A stretch of DNA of 64,000 bases from Actinomycetota bacterium (GCA_004348925.1 RCMX01000001.1:306024-370023), one strand, 5' to 3'; positions 30,817 to 38,764 are shown, counted from the first letter of the stretch. The notes: generated from the sequence alone by a model not told the origin. Translations and numbers: made by a program.

Positions 30817-31257
30817 GTGCCGGCCTGGCTGGTCGGATCACTCGGACGGTGGCGGATGGACTTCTCCTACAAACGATTCTGCCAGATGACCTTTGTGGAT
30901 GCGGTTGAAGCCGTGGAGCGCTGCGTGCGCTCCCACGGCTTCATCGTTGAGCGGGCCCATGACATCCAGGCGAGACTCGCCTCAAAGGGCTTCAAGATCC
31001 AGCCGCTTCGGATCTACGAGCTTCAGTTCGCCAGCGAGGAACCTCCGTTCACCGGAATCGACGGAGAGTTTAGGCGTTGCAGAGTGCAGGTGTACGTAGA
31101 GGGAGACGCCGTGTTCGTCTCGGCGATCAGGTCGACCGTGCTGATGGATGCCGATGACGATTCACCGGGGTGCTTCGAAGAGATCGAGCACCGGGTCGCC
31201 GATCTGGTGGATGAGATAGCGGGCCAGGATACTACTGAACGCAACTCGAGTACTTGA
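30817..31257 (+). CDS. DUF302-domain protein
   Basis: 146 residues. The core FVDAVEAVERCVRSHGFIVERAHDIQARLASKGFKIQPLRIYEL... with YVEGDAVFVSAIRSTVLM has the DUF302 pattern (F..A...v...l...GF.v...id....l...G). DUF302 proteins are small and often sit with metal, sulfur or envelope stress genes; no reaction is known. GTG 30817 with GAGG 5 nt upstream and 7 nt after FmdB; ATG 30856 is an alternative. Its 3' end overlaps the convergent repressor gene by 26 nt. Confidence 0.7.
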   Translation: MPAWLVGSLGRWRMDFSYKRFCQMTFVDAVEAVERCVRSHGFIVERAHDIQARLASKGFKIQPLRIYELQFASEEPPFTGIDGEFRRCRVQVYVEGDAVFVSAIRSTVLMDADDDSPGCFEEIEHRVADLVDEIAGQDTTERNSST

Positions 31258-31534
31258 GGAAGACCTTGATCGCCTCATCGATGAGTTCATCACGCGTCTT
31301 CTCGCCGTCCTCGACAAGGCACGTCTTCATCGAGTAGCCGATGATGTGGAGCCCAACCTGGTTCAACGCTGACTTCGCAGCCATGATCTGTGTCAGTACA
31401 GCCTCACAGTCTTTGCCGGAGTCGATCATCGTCTGAAGCCCGCGTACCTGTCCCTCCAGCCGCTTAAGCCTGTTGATGATCTTGCGCCGCTCCTCTTCGT
31501 TGCCGATCGATTCATTGAGCGATGACTCGTCCAA
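31232..31534 (-). CDS. CsoR/RcnR-family repressor with Cys-Ser-Cys instead of Cys-His-Cys
   Basis: 100 residues, all-helical DUF156 repressor. NRLKRLEGQVRGLQTMI and GKDCEAVLTQIMAAKSAL are diagnostic. The two cysteines C43 and C72 are 29 residues apart, as in copper-sensing CsoR (C36/C65), but the copper-ligand His position (residue 68) is Ser. CstR, the persulfide sensor of Staphylococcus, likewise has lost this His. Copper sensing by the classical site is therefore unlikely; persulfide/sulfide or another thiol signal is inferred. H63 and C98 are additional possible ligands. TTG start at 31534 after AAGGGAG. Its own promoter carries the same operator (autoregulation). Confidence 0.85.
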   Translation of the reverse strand: MDESSLNESIGNEEERRKIINRLKRLEGQVRGLQTMIDSGKDCEAVLTQIMAAKSALNQVGLHIIGYSMKTCLVEDGEKTRDELIDEAIKVFLKYSSCVQ

Positions 31535-31587
31535 GGCGACTCCCTTGCGTCAGGAGGTGGTTGCCCTACAATGATTAGGTTTGGGTC

Positions 31588-31617
31588 ACTATACCCCCTG
31601 GGGGTATGCGGGGGCAA
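31588..31617 (-). promoter_or_regulatory. Repressor promoter with CsoR-type operator (possibly bidirectional)
   Basis: On the minus strand: -35 TTGCCC (31612-31617), 18-nt spacer, -10 TATAGT (31588-31593). The perfect dyad ATACCCCCTGGGGGTAT is at 31591-31607. On the plus strand TTGGGT (31581-31586), 18 nt, TATGCG (31605-31610) could drive the CDF gene, so the operator may control both directions. Confidence 0.78.
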
Positions 31618-31631
31618 GCTGAGGGGTGCGT

Positions 31632-32573
31632 ATGGGGTACACGAAGGCGCGGACTGGACCTGACGGTTCCCGTGCCATGAAGATCAAACAGGTGCTGTGG
31701 GTCATCCTCGGGCTGAACCTACTGGTCGCATTCGCGAAACTCGCGTATGGCCTGATCTCCCGATCTGTGGGCATGACCGCCGATGGGTTCCATTCGATGT
31801 TCGACGGGACCTCGAATGTGATCGGTCTTCTCGGCATGGGAATCGCCGCCCGGCCGGCAGATGACGATCATCCGTACGGTCACTCGAAGTACGAAACGTT
31901 CGCTTCCGTGGTCATCGGTGCGATGCTGCTACTGGCGGCATGGCGCGTGGGCACGTCCGCGTTCGATCGTCTGATGAACCCCGGCGAACCGGCTGATGTC
32001 AACTGGATCTCGTTCGCGATCATGCTCGGTACGCTGTGCATAAACATCTTCGTGACGCGCTACGAGCGCAGAGTCGGCGAGCGTCTCGGCAGCGAGATCC
32101 TGGTTGCCGACGCCAGCCATACAGGCAGCGACGTGCTTGTGAGCATCGGCGTCATCATCGGCCTTGTCGCGGTCAAGCTTGGCTTTCCGATCGCCGACCC
32201 CATCGTAGGGCTCGTCGTCGCCGGCTTCATCCTCGTGGCGGCGCTCCGTGTGTTCCGGTCGGCGAACGAGACCCTTTCGGACAGGGCCCGCATCGCTCCG
32301 GACGAGATTCGAGAGGTAGCGCTGTCGGTACCCGGTGTTCTCGGTTGCCATGAGGTACGTACACGTGGGCCCCTTGCAGAGGTGTACGTCGACCTGCACA
32401 TCCAGGTCGACCCGTCGGTCAGCGTCTCCGAGGGTCACGCGATCGCAGAGCGGGTGGAGAAGACGATCTGCGAGAGCCTCGCCCAGGTGACCGACGTCAT
32501 CGCTCACCTTGAGCCGCTGGATGAGTATCAGAAGAGCAAGACCGCTCTGCACGACGCAGAAGGAACGGTCTGA
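31632..32573 (+). CDS. Cation diffusion facilitator (CDF) metal exporter
   Basis: 313 residues, six membrane spans plus a cytosolic C-terminal domain. Zinc-site residues D51, H54, D58 in TADGFHSMFDG (TM2) and ADASHTGSD (TM5) are intact; HPYGHSKYE follows TM2. The pattern D/HxxxD in both helices is usual for Zn/Fe/Mn exporters. ATG 31632 has GAGGGG five bases upstream; ATG 31677 is a second choice. Lies beside the CsoR-type operator. The DMT transporter starts 4 nt after its stop. Confidence 0.9.
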   Translation: MGYTKARTGPDGSRAMKIKQVLWVILGLNLLVAFAKLAYGLISRSVGMTADGFHSMFDGTSNVIGLLGMGIAARPADDDHPYGHSKYETFASVVIGAMLLLAAWRVGTSAFDRLMNPGEPADVNWISFAIMLGTLCINIFVTRYERRVGERLGSEILVADASHTGSDVLVSIGVIIGLVAVKLGFPIADPIVGLVVAGFILVAALRVFRSANETLSDRARIAPDEIREVALSVPGVLGCHEVRTRGPLAEVYVDLHIQVDPSVSVSEGHAIAERVEKTICESLAQVTDVIAHLEPLDEYQKSKTALHDAEGTV

Positions 32574-32576
32574 CGG

Positions 32577-33557
32577 GTGGAGCACTCGCAGGCGGCGGAC
32601 GACCGAAGAGACCGCATGACGGGCTATGGGCTTGCAGGTCTCGCTGCCGCCTGTTGGGCAACCGGTGGGCTGGCGGCGAAGTGGCTGTTCACGCCGCTGA
32701 ACGCTGCAACATCACTGTGGCCGTTTCCGCCGCTCGGAATCGAGATCGATCCGGTGATGCTGTCTGCATGCCGTGCGCTCCTGGCGTTCGGCATGCTCTT
32801 CACATATCTTCTCGTCACACGTCGTGACGCACTGCGCGTCAAGGCAAAGGAGCTTCCATTCCTCCTGTTCTTCGGCGTCGCCGGCCTGGCGCTCGTTCAT
32901 TTCACCTACTTCAAGACGATATCGCTGACGAACGTCGCAACTGCGATTCTCCTCGAGTACCTGGCACCGGTGCTCGTGCTCGTCGTATCAGTGACCGTGC
33001 TGCGCGATCGGCTGACGTGGTCGCTGCCCGCGTCGGTCGCGATGTCGGTGACCGGGTGCGCGCTTGTCGTCGGTGCATTGGGTGGAACGGGCCTCAAGGT
33101 TTCGATGGCAGGGTTGTCGTGGGGGCTCGCATCTGCCGTGCTCTTCGCGGGGTACACGCTTATGGGGCGTTGGGCCGCCCACAGGTTCTCGTCCTGGACC
33201 CTTCTGACGTACGGTCTCGGTGCAGCGACGCTCTTCTGGTTCGTCGTCCTCGGCGGACCCGGTCCGATCTTCACTGCTCTCGGCAACCCTCGTACGCTGG
33301 CCGCGGTCACCTTCATCGCGTTTACGAGCACCGTGGTGCCGTTTGGCGCGTTCCTCAAGGCTCTCGGACATATACGTGCGACCGAGGCCTCCGTGACAGC
33401 CACGCTCGAACCCGTGCTGGCGGCCGTGCTTGCCTGGTTCCTCTTCAGGGAGTCATTGGGGACAGTGCAGGTGCTGGGTGGCCTGCTCGTCATCGGCGCC
33501 ATCGTGGTCTCACAGATGCGTCCGTCCGTTGCTTCCGAGTTGCCGCCAGCCACGTAG
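32577..33557 (+). CDS. EamA/DMT-family transporter
   Basis: 326 residues, ten predicted membrane spans in two EamA repeats; LTNVATAILLEYLAPVLVLVVSV and IRATEASVTATLEPVLAAVLAWFLF are the paired repeat signatures. These carriers export amino acids, metabolites or act as drug/metabolite permeases; substrate unknown. GTG 32577 or ATG 32616 could start it. Its end is 102 nt before rpoN. Confidence 0.85.
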   Translation: MEHSQAADDRRDRMTGYGLAGLAAACWATGGLAAKWLFTPLNAATSLWPFPPLGIEIDPVMLSACRALLAFGMLFTYLLVTRRDALRVKAKELPFLLFFGVAGLALVHFTYFKTISLTNVATAILLEYLAPVLVLVVSVTVLRDRLTWSLPASVAMSVTGCALVVGALGGTGLKVSMAGLSWGLASAVLFAGYTLMGRWAAHRFSSWTLLTYGLGAATLFWFVVLGGPGPIFTALGNPRTLAAVTFIAFTSTVVPFGAFLKALGHIRATEASVTATLEPVLAAVLAWFLFRESLGTVQVLGGLLVIGAIVVSQMRPSVASELPPAT

Positions 33558-33597
33558 CCCAAGCTGGTAGGAACCCTGTTTTCATGGGAATATGCTT

Positions 33598-33614
33598 CTG
33601 GTACGTAGTTTGCT
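33598..33614 (+). promoter_or_regulatory. Sigma-54 promoter before rpoN
   Basis: CTGGTACGTAGTTTGCT against YTGGCACGRNNNTTGCW: two mismatches, GG (33600-33601) and GC (33612-33613) exactly 10 nt apart. Expected start near 33625, about 35 nt ahead of the rpoN ATG. A small hairpin AAGGGC/GCCCTT (33615-33629) directly follows. Suggests rpoN autoregulation. Confidence 0.6.
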
Positions 33615-33659
33615 AAGGGCGGCGCCCTTGGCGGCAAGGAGTGCGTGCCGGAGGCGGTA

Positions 33660-35054
33660 ATGGAACTCACTCAGCGGCCGGAGCTCAGGCAGAAGGTCAC
33701 TCTCTCGCCCCAGGTGTATCAGGGGCTTACGATTCTTGCTATGCCCGTCGTCGAGCTGCAGTCGCTTATCGAGACGGAGCTGCTCGAGAATCCTGTGCTT
33801 GAACTCGAAGAAGACGAACTCGAGCCGGTCGACGAGCCCGACGACCGGACGGAGGAAGTCGAGGAAGAGCGCTCGTGGGACGAGTGGCTGGACCAGTACG
33901 ACGATCTCGAGAATCTCGACTCGAGCGCGCCGCGTGATCCCAACCAAGAAGAAGTGAACTCCGACGAATTCGTCGGAGGCGTGCAGACCTTCGATGACTA
34001 CCTGCTCGACCAGCTTGGGATGATGGACGTGAGCGATGAGGTCGCGCGGGCGGCCAGAGCCATCATAGGGACGTTGGACGACGACGGCCTGTTCGTTGGA
34101 ACGTGCGCGGAGATCGCTGCCATCGCCGGCGTCTCGGCCGCAGTGGCCGAGCAGGCCCTGTCGGTCATCCAGCAGCTCGACCCTCCCGGCGTCGGTGCGC
34201 GGAGCGTCCGTGAAGCGTTGAAAATCCAGGCTGCCTATCTCGGCATCGATTCACCGCTGGTTATCGCGCTGATCGACAGGCACCTCGACGCAGTGGCTTC
34301 GAGCCACACGCGCAAGATCGCCCGCGCCGAGCGGGTCTCGGAGGATGAAGTCCGAGACGCCATCGAACTGCTCAAGCAGCTGAATCCGAGGCCGGCGGGG
34401 TCGTTTTCCCCCGGACAGGCGCCGTCGTACGTCGTTCCCGATCTCACGCTGCGGCGGTTCGGCGACGAGTGGTTGATCATCCCGAACAATGAGGCGGTGC
34501 CGACGCTCAAGGTGAGCCCGCGCTATCGCCAGATGCTCCGCTCGCAGTCGAAGGTAGACGACGAAACGCGCAAGTACCTGAAAGACAAGATTCGCTCGGC
34601 GGAGTCATTCATGCGTAACGTCGACCGTCGTCGGGATACGGTCAGCCGCATCGCCCAGATCATCCTCGAGACGCAGCGGGACTTCTTCGAGGATGGCAAA
34701 GGGGATCTGCGGCCGTTGCGATTGGAGGACGTTTCATCCGAGATCGGCGTGCACCTGAGCACGGTGAGTCGCGGGGTCACCGGCAAGTACATGGCGACTC
34801 CATACGGCCTGTTCGAACTGAAGCACTTCTTCTCGGGCGGCTATCGAACGGCGAGTGGCATGGATGTAGCGGCAACCACGGTGAAGCGGCGGATTCGGGA
34901 GCTGCTTGAGGCCGAGGATGCTACGAAGCCGCTGTCAGACCAGAAGCTTGCAGAGGCATTGTCCGCCGAAGGCGTCGATGTCGCCCGGCGCACGGTGGCC
35001 AAGTACCGCGAGGAGATCGGCATCGAGCCGTCATGGGCGAGGAAACGTCGATGA
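33660..35054 (+). CDS. rpoN: RNA polymerase sigma-54 factor
   Basis: 464 residues. Region I (residues 1-50) has LSPQVYQGLTILAMPVVELQ and ETELLENPVLELEE; region II is acidic (EEDELEPVDEPDD...EEVEEE); the core-binding and HTH parts follow with VSRGVTGKYMATPYGLFELKHFFS; the RpoN box ARRTVAKYRE binding the -24 element lies near the C-terminus. ATG 33660 follows GGAGG; a GTG at 33645 precedes the ribosome site. Sigma-54 is rare in Actinobacteria, so this is a useful lineage marker. Operon with a sensor kinase and an AAA+ activator downstream. Confidence 0.96.
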   Translation: MELTQRPELRQKVTLSPQVYQGLTILAMPVVELQSLIETELLENPVLELEEDELEPVDEPDDRTEEVEEERSWDEWLDQYDDLENLDSSAPRDPNQEEVNSDEFVGGVQTFDDYLLDQLGMMDVSDEVARAARAIIGTLDDDGLFVGTCAEIAAIAGVSAAVAEQALSVIQQLDPPGVGARSVREALKIQAAYLGIDSPLVIALIDRHLDAVASSHTRKIARAERVSEDEVRDAIELLKQLNPRPAGSFSPGQAPSYVVPDLTLRRFGDEWLIIPNNEAVPTLKVSPRYRQMLRSQSKVDDETRKYLKDKIRSAESFMRNVDRRRDTVSRIAQIILETQRDFFEDGKGDLRPLRLEDVSSEIGVHLSTVSRGVTGKYMATPYGLFELKHFFSGGYRTASGMDVAATTVKRRIRELLEAEDATKPLSDQKLAEALSAEGVDVARRTVAKYREEIGIEPSWARKRR

Positions 35055-36595
35055 GCGCTGACCGCTCGAAGACGACACGTCAGGAATCGGAGTCCCGCTC
35101 GGACGAGATGCTGATCTCGAGCGGAGGCAGCGAGGCCAGGGATGTCGCGCTGATCGTCGTGCTGCTCGGCGCCATAACCGTGCTGCATCTGTTCACATCG
35201 GCATCGCCGCAGGCGATGCCGATGCACCTGCTCTACCGGAAGCTCTTCTACCTGCCAGTGATGTTCGCAGGGTTCGTGTTCGGTCGCCGGGGAGGATTCA
35301 TCACCGCCGTGGCCGCGAGCCTGCTGTTCGCGTTGCACGCGACGGTGTCGCTCGGCGGACTGCTTGGCGAGCACATCGACAATCTGTACGAGATCGTCAT
35401 GTACCTTGCGGTCGGTATCATGTTCGGCTGGCTCCGGGACCTCTCGGAAGTGAAGACGCTGGACTTGCGTCAACTCAGCCGGCAGTTGGAGGATGCATAC
35501 CGCAAGCTGGAGGAACGCGCGATACAGCTGGTGAACATCCAGGACTACACGCAGTCCATCCTCAGATCGATCACCTCCGGTGTGGTGACCGTTGGCCCGG
35601 ATGGCTCCGTTGCGACGGCGAATCCTGCCGCCGAGCGTATGCTGGGAGTTCGCGAGGTCGATGTCGTGCCACGCCGGATCGGCACGCTCTTCGCGGAAGA
35701 CTCCGGATTGGACGAAGAAGTCGCCAAGGTTCTCAAGGGTCGCATTCCGAAGTCGGTCAAGGACATGAGACTCGTCACGAGGGCGGGTAAGGTGCTTCAT
35801 GTCCAGGCATCGACCTCACGCATGCGCGACGTGGATGGTCGGATCCTGGGTGCTGTCGTCACCATCGAGGACGTTTCCGAGGTCAAAGCGCTCACCGATC
35901 AGCTCATTCGCGCGGACCGGCTGGCCGCGATGGGAGAGCTCACCGCGGGCGTTGCGCATGAAGTGCGCAATCCGCTTGGGATCATCAGGGCGTCGGTCCA
36001 GCTTGTCGAGGAATCTGGGTGCGATCGCGATCGCGTTCTTGAGGCGACGAGCGTCATCAAGCAGGAGATCGATCGCCTCGACCGCGTGATCAAGGCGCTT
36101 CTGGACTTCGGGCGACCATCGAAGCCGTATCTTCGACTCACCGACATCGGAGAGGTGATCGAAGATGTCGTCTTGTTCACGCGCCGTTTCGCCGGCCAAT
36201 CAAAGGTCACGATATCGGCACAGGACGTCGACTCGCTGCCGAGGGTCATGGCAGATCCCGATCAGATGAAGCAGGTGTTCGTGAACCTCATCTCCAATGC
36301 GGTGCAAGCGATGGATCCCGGTGGCGGTCACATCGTGGTAAGGGGGAGGAGCGACGACGGGTTCCTTTCGATACTGGTCTCCGACAACGGCCCCGGTATT
36401 CCGGTCCCCGACGTGAAGAAGGTGTTCGACCCGTTCTACTCGACCCGCGATGCCGGCACCGGTCTCGGCCTGACGATCGTGCATCGCATACTCGACGAGC
36501 ATGATGGACATATCGAAGTCGTGAGCGCACCGGGAGAGGGTACGACCTTCACTGTGTCGCTTCCGGTGTTCCAGGCAGGCGAGGAGGACAGATGA
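35051..36595 (+). CDS. PAS-domain sensor histidine kinase (NtrB/AtoS type)
   Basis: 514 residues. Four or so membrane spans (about 30-130), a coiled linker, a PAS domain (about 170-285), HisKA with phospho-acceptor H303 in VAHEVRNPLG, and HATPase with NLISNAVQAM, DNGPGIP and GTGLGLTIV. ATG 35051 forms ATGA with the rpoN stop and has GAGGAA upstream; ATG 35033 is an in-frame alternative. Ends with ATGA overlap into the activator gene, so the pair is cognate. The signal is unknown; no periplasmic domain of size is visible, so a membrane or cytosolic signal is likely. Confidence 0.93.
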   Translation: MSADRSKTTRQESESRSDEMLISSGGSEARDVALIVVLLGAITVLHLFTSASPQAMPMHLLYRKLFYLPVMFAGFVFGRRGGFITAVAASLLFALHATVSLGGLLGEHIDNLYEIVMYLAVGIMFGWLRDLSEVKTLDLRQLSRQLEDAYRKLEERAIQLVNIQDYTQSILRSITSGVVTVGPDGSVATANPAAERMLGVREVDVVPRRIGTLFAEDSGLDEEVAKVLKGRIPKSVKDMRLVTRAGKVLHVQASTSRMRDVDGRILGAVVTIEDVSEVKALTDQLIRADRLAAMGELTAGVAHEVRNPLGIIRASVQLVEESGCDRDRVLEATSVIKQEIDRLDRVIKALLDFGRPSKPYLRLTDIGEVIEDVVLFTRRFAGQSKVTISAQDVDSLPRVMADPDQMKQVFVNLISNAVQAMDPGGGHIVVRGRSDDGFLSILVSDNGPGIPVPDVKKVFDPFYSTRDAGTGLGLTIVHRILDEHDGHIEVVSAPGEGTTFTVSLPVFQAGEEDR

Positions 36596-37941
36596 AGCGG
36601 CGCGTATTGATCGCCGATGACGAGAAGAACATGCGATGGGTGCTCGGCCAGGCGCTGAGTGCCGAGGGCTACGAGATCATCGAGGCGGCCGACGGCAAGG
36701 AAGTGCTTGCCGCCATCAACGAGCAACCCCCCGACCTCATGGTGCTCGACCACAAGATGCCCGCGCCCGACGGTATGGAGGTGCTCCGCCGCCTGAGAGC
36801 GAAGGGGCATGCATTCCCGATCATCATGCTCACCGCGCACGGGAATGTCACCAGTGCGGTCGAGGCGATGAAGGCCGGCGCGAGCGAGTACCTCACCAAG
36901 CCATTCGACCTTGAAGAGCTCAAGCTCAACATCGAGAAGGCGCTCAAGGTAGGCGATCTTGCCGCCGAGGTTGCGCGGCTGCGCGAGGAACTCGACCGCG
37001 ACTACGATGTCTCCGGCATCGTCGCAGCAGACCCCGCTATGCTCGGCATTCTTGAGACCACCCGCAAGGTAGCTCCCACGAGCGCCACCGTGATGATCTA
37101 CGGCGAGTCGGGCACCGGAAAGGAATTGGTCGCCCGGGCCCTGCACACGCTCTCGGACCGTGCAAGCAAGCCGTTCGTTTCGGTCAGTGCCGGAGCGTTG
37201 CCAGAGACTCTGCTCGAGAGCGAGTTGTTCGGGTACGAAAAGGGCGCCTTCACAGGGGCGATGCAGGCGAAGCCGGGTCGGTTCGAACTCGCCAACGGCG
37301 GAACGCTCTTCCTCGACGAGATAGGGGACATCAGCCCCGGCGTTCAGGTGAAGCTGCTGCGCGTGATGCAGGAGCGGACGTTCGAACGGCTTGGCGGCAC
37401 CCGACCGATCGAAGTCGACGTGCGCGTGGTGGCCGCGACCAACCGAGACCTGCAGCAGCTGATAGCGGATGGCGCGTTCCGGGAGGATCTGTACTACCGA
37501 CTGAACGTTGTCCCGATTACGTTGCCTCCGTTGCGGCAGCGCCCAAGCGAGATCCCGCTGCTTGTCGCGCACTTCCTTGAGAAGCAGAACGCCGGAGCGA
37601 AGCACATCTCGGCCGACGCGATGAACCTCCTGGTGGAGTACCAGTGGCCGGGGAACGTCCGTGAGCTCGAGAACACGATCGAGCGGATCGCGATCCTGTC
37701 TCGCAACGACGAGATAGGTGTCGAGGACCTGCCTGCCGAAGTGCGCGCCGGTGTCGCGATGTGTTCGCCGGGCGAGCGCTGTTTCGTGCTGCCTGAAGCG
37801 GGCGTCGACCTTGAGGAAGTCGAACTTGAGTTTGTGAAGCAGGCCCTCGAGCGTACCGGCGGGACGACACCGAAGGCAGCTAAGCTGCTCGGGCTCACCA
37901 CGAAGACGCTTGAGGCGCGGATGCAGAAATTCGGTCTGTAG
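36592..37941 (+). CDS. Sigma-54-dependent response regulator (NtrC family)
   Basis: 449 residues. Receiver domain with phospho-acceptor D53 (VLDHKMP); AAA+ domain with Walker A GESGTGKE (171-178), the sigma-54-contacting GAFTGA loop (218-223), and GTLFLDEIGD Walker B; C-terminal Fis-type HTH (TPKAAKLLGLTTKTLEARM). All elements needed to open a sigma-54 promoter are present. A perfect sigma-54 promoter begins 27 nt after its stop, making the next genes the obvious target. Confidence 0.95.
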   Translation: MKRRVLIADDEKNMRWVLGQALSAEGYEIIEAADGKEVLAAINEQPPDLMVLDHKMPAPDGMEVLRRLRAKGHAFPIIMLTAHGNVTSAVEAMKAGASEYLTKPFDLEELKLNIEKALKVGDLAAEVARLREELDRDYDVSGIVAADPAMLGILETTRKVAPTSATVMIYGESGTGKELVARALHTLSDRASKPFVSVSAGALPETLLESELFGYEKGAFTGAMQAKPGRFELANGGTLFLDEIGDISPGVQVKLLRVMQERTFERLGGTRPIEVDVRVVAATNRDLQQLIADGAFREDLYYRLNVVPITLPPLRQRPSEIPLLVAHFLEKQNAGAKHISADAMNLLVEYQWPGNVRELENTIERIAILSRNDEIGVEDLPAEVRAGVAMCSPGERCFVLPEAGVDLEEVELEFVKQALERTGGTTPKAAKLLGLTTKTLEARMQKFGL

Positions 37942-37967
37942 TCTTCTGTTCGACCGCCTGTCAACCT

Positions 37968-37984
37968 TTGGCACGACGCTTGCA
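37968..37984 (+). promoter_or_regulatory. Perfect sigma-54 promoter
   Basis: TTGGCACGACGCTTGCA fits YTGGCACGRNNNTTGCW at every position, GG-GC spacing 10 nt. Transcription would begin near 37995, 30 nt before the next ATG. Confidence 0.85.
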
Positions 37985-38024
37985 ACATTGACGAGTTGCG
38001 AAGACACCGTCGCAAGGTGAGGGT

Positions 38025-38378
38025 ATGCAGGCGCAGCGAAACCGGAACACGATCGTCGCGGTGACAGGGATTCTGGCTGTCGTCGCGCTGGTTGCCGGTC
38101 TGGTTCTTATCGTCAACGCCGAAGCGGGCTACGCCTGCACGAGTGCTGCCGAGTTCGGCTGGCTGGCACCGCTCTTCGCTGCATCGATCATCGGTGGACT
38201 GGCCTGGGTGCTGCTGAGCCAGGATCCTCGAACCCCTGACGACACCGAATCGACGCCGCTCGCCGAATGTCCCGAATGCGGTCGATCGGTTCTCGGGCAG
38301 TGGCGAATGTGCCCGTACTGTGGTGAGATGCTCGACGCCCGCTACTCGAACCGAGTCGCCGCGACGCACGGCAAGTAG
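38025..38378 (+). CDS. Two-span membrane protein with C-terminal zinc ribbon
   Basis: 117 residues. Spans at about 9-33 (IVAVTGILAVVALVAGLVLI) and 43-64 (GWLAPLFAASIIGGLAWVLL), then CPECGRSVLGQWRMCPYCG, a CxxC-x10-CxxC zinc ribbon facing the cytosol. No family name is recognised. Directly under the sigma-54 promoter; ATG 38025 has GTGAGGG upstream. The CopZ-like gene is 26 nt downstream and probably in the same transcript. Confidence 0.75.
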   Translation: MQAQRNRNTIVAVTGILAVVALVAGLVLIVNAEAGYACTSAAEFGWLAPLFAASIIGGLAWVLLSQDPRTPDDTESTPLAECPECGRSVLGQWRMCPYCGEMLDARYSNRVAATHGK

Positions 38379-38404
38379 ACGTTCCTACGATCAGGAGGCC
38401 CGTG

Positions 38405-38629
38405 ATGGCTGAATCTGTTACCACCCACTTCACCACAACCGGCATGCATTGCCACTCGTGCGCGATGCTGATCCAGCTCACGGTTGCCGAACTCCCTGGT
38501 GTCACAGCTGTGGAGGTCGACAATGGCACCGGTGTCACCGTGGTCACCTACGATCCGGCGAAGGTGACCCCGGATGCCATCATCACCGAGATAACCGGTG
38601 CCGGCTATGGCGCCGAAGTCGCCAGCTGA
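38405..38629 (+). CDS. copZ: Heavy-metal-associated (CopZ-like) chaperone
   Basis: 74 residues with the HMA fold; metal site C16/C19 in GMHCHSC and the GAGYGAEV end strand. Typically carries Cu(I) to a P-type ATPase or repressor. ATG 38405 follows AGGAGG by six bases. No copper ATPase is in this window. It sits under a sigma-54 promoter rather than the CsoR-type operator (which is just downstream), so copper control by the local repressor is not shown. Confidence 0.88.
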   Translation: MAESVTTHFTTTGMHCHSCAMLIQLTVAELPGVTAVEVDNGTGVTVVTYDPAKVTPDAIITEITGAGYGAEVAS

Positions 38630-38635
38630 CCATCA

Positions 38636-38665
38636 ATGGACGCAAATACCCCCTGGGGGTATAAT
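38636..38665 (+). promoter_or_regulatory. ccdA promoter with CsoR-type operator
   Basis: -35 ATGGAC (38636-38641), 18-nt spacer, consensus -10 TATAAT (38660-38665). The perfect dyad ATACCCCCTGGGGGTAT (38646-38662) is identical to the one at 31591. Same layout as the thioredoxin and repressor promoters. Confidence 0.8.
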
Positions 38666-38674
38666 ACTCGCACG

Positions 38675-38707
38675 GCAACAGAGACCGCCACGGGCGGTCT
38701 CTGTTGC
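38675..38707 (+). other. 15-bp perfect hairpin at the 5' end of the ccdA transcript
   Basis: GCAACAGAGACCGCC and GGCGGTCTCTGTTGC pair completely around ACG. It begins about 10 nt after the -10, so it would cap the 5' end of the mRNA; no T-tract follows. It could also block read-through from copZ. Confidence 0.7.
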
Positions 38708-38764
38708 AGGTGGGTAGTCGGATAGCGGTTCAATCGGATTGGACATGCTGTGCAAGGTGCCACC

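Noticed and set aside
31232..31607. Simple copper-efflux locus
   Set aside because: No copper P-type ATPase; the repressor lacks the copper-ligand His; the targets are thioredoxin and CcdA. Copper remains possible but is not the favoured reading.
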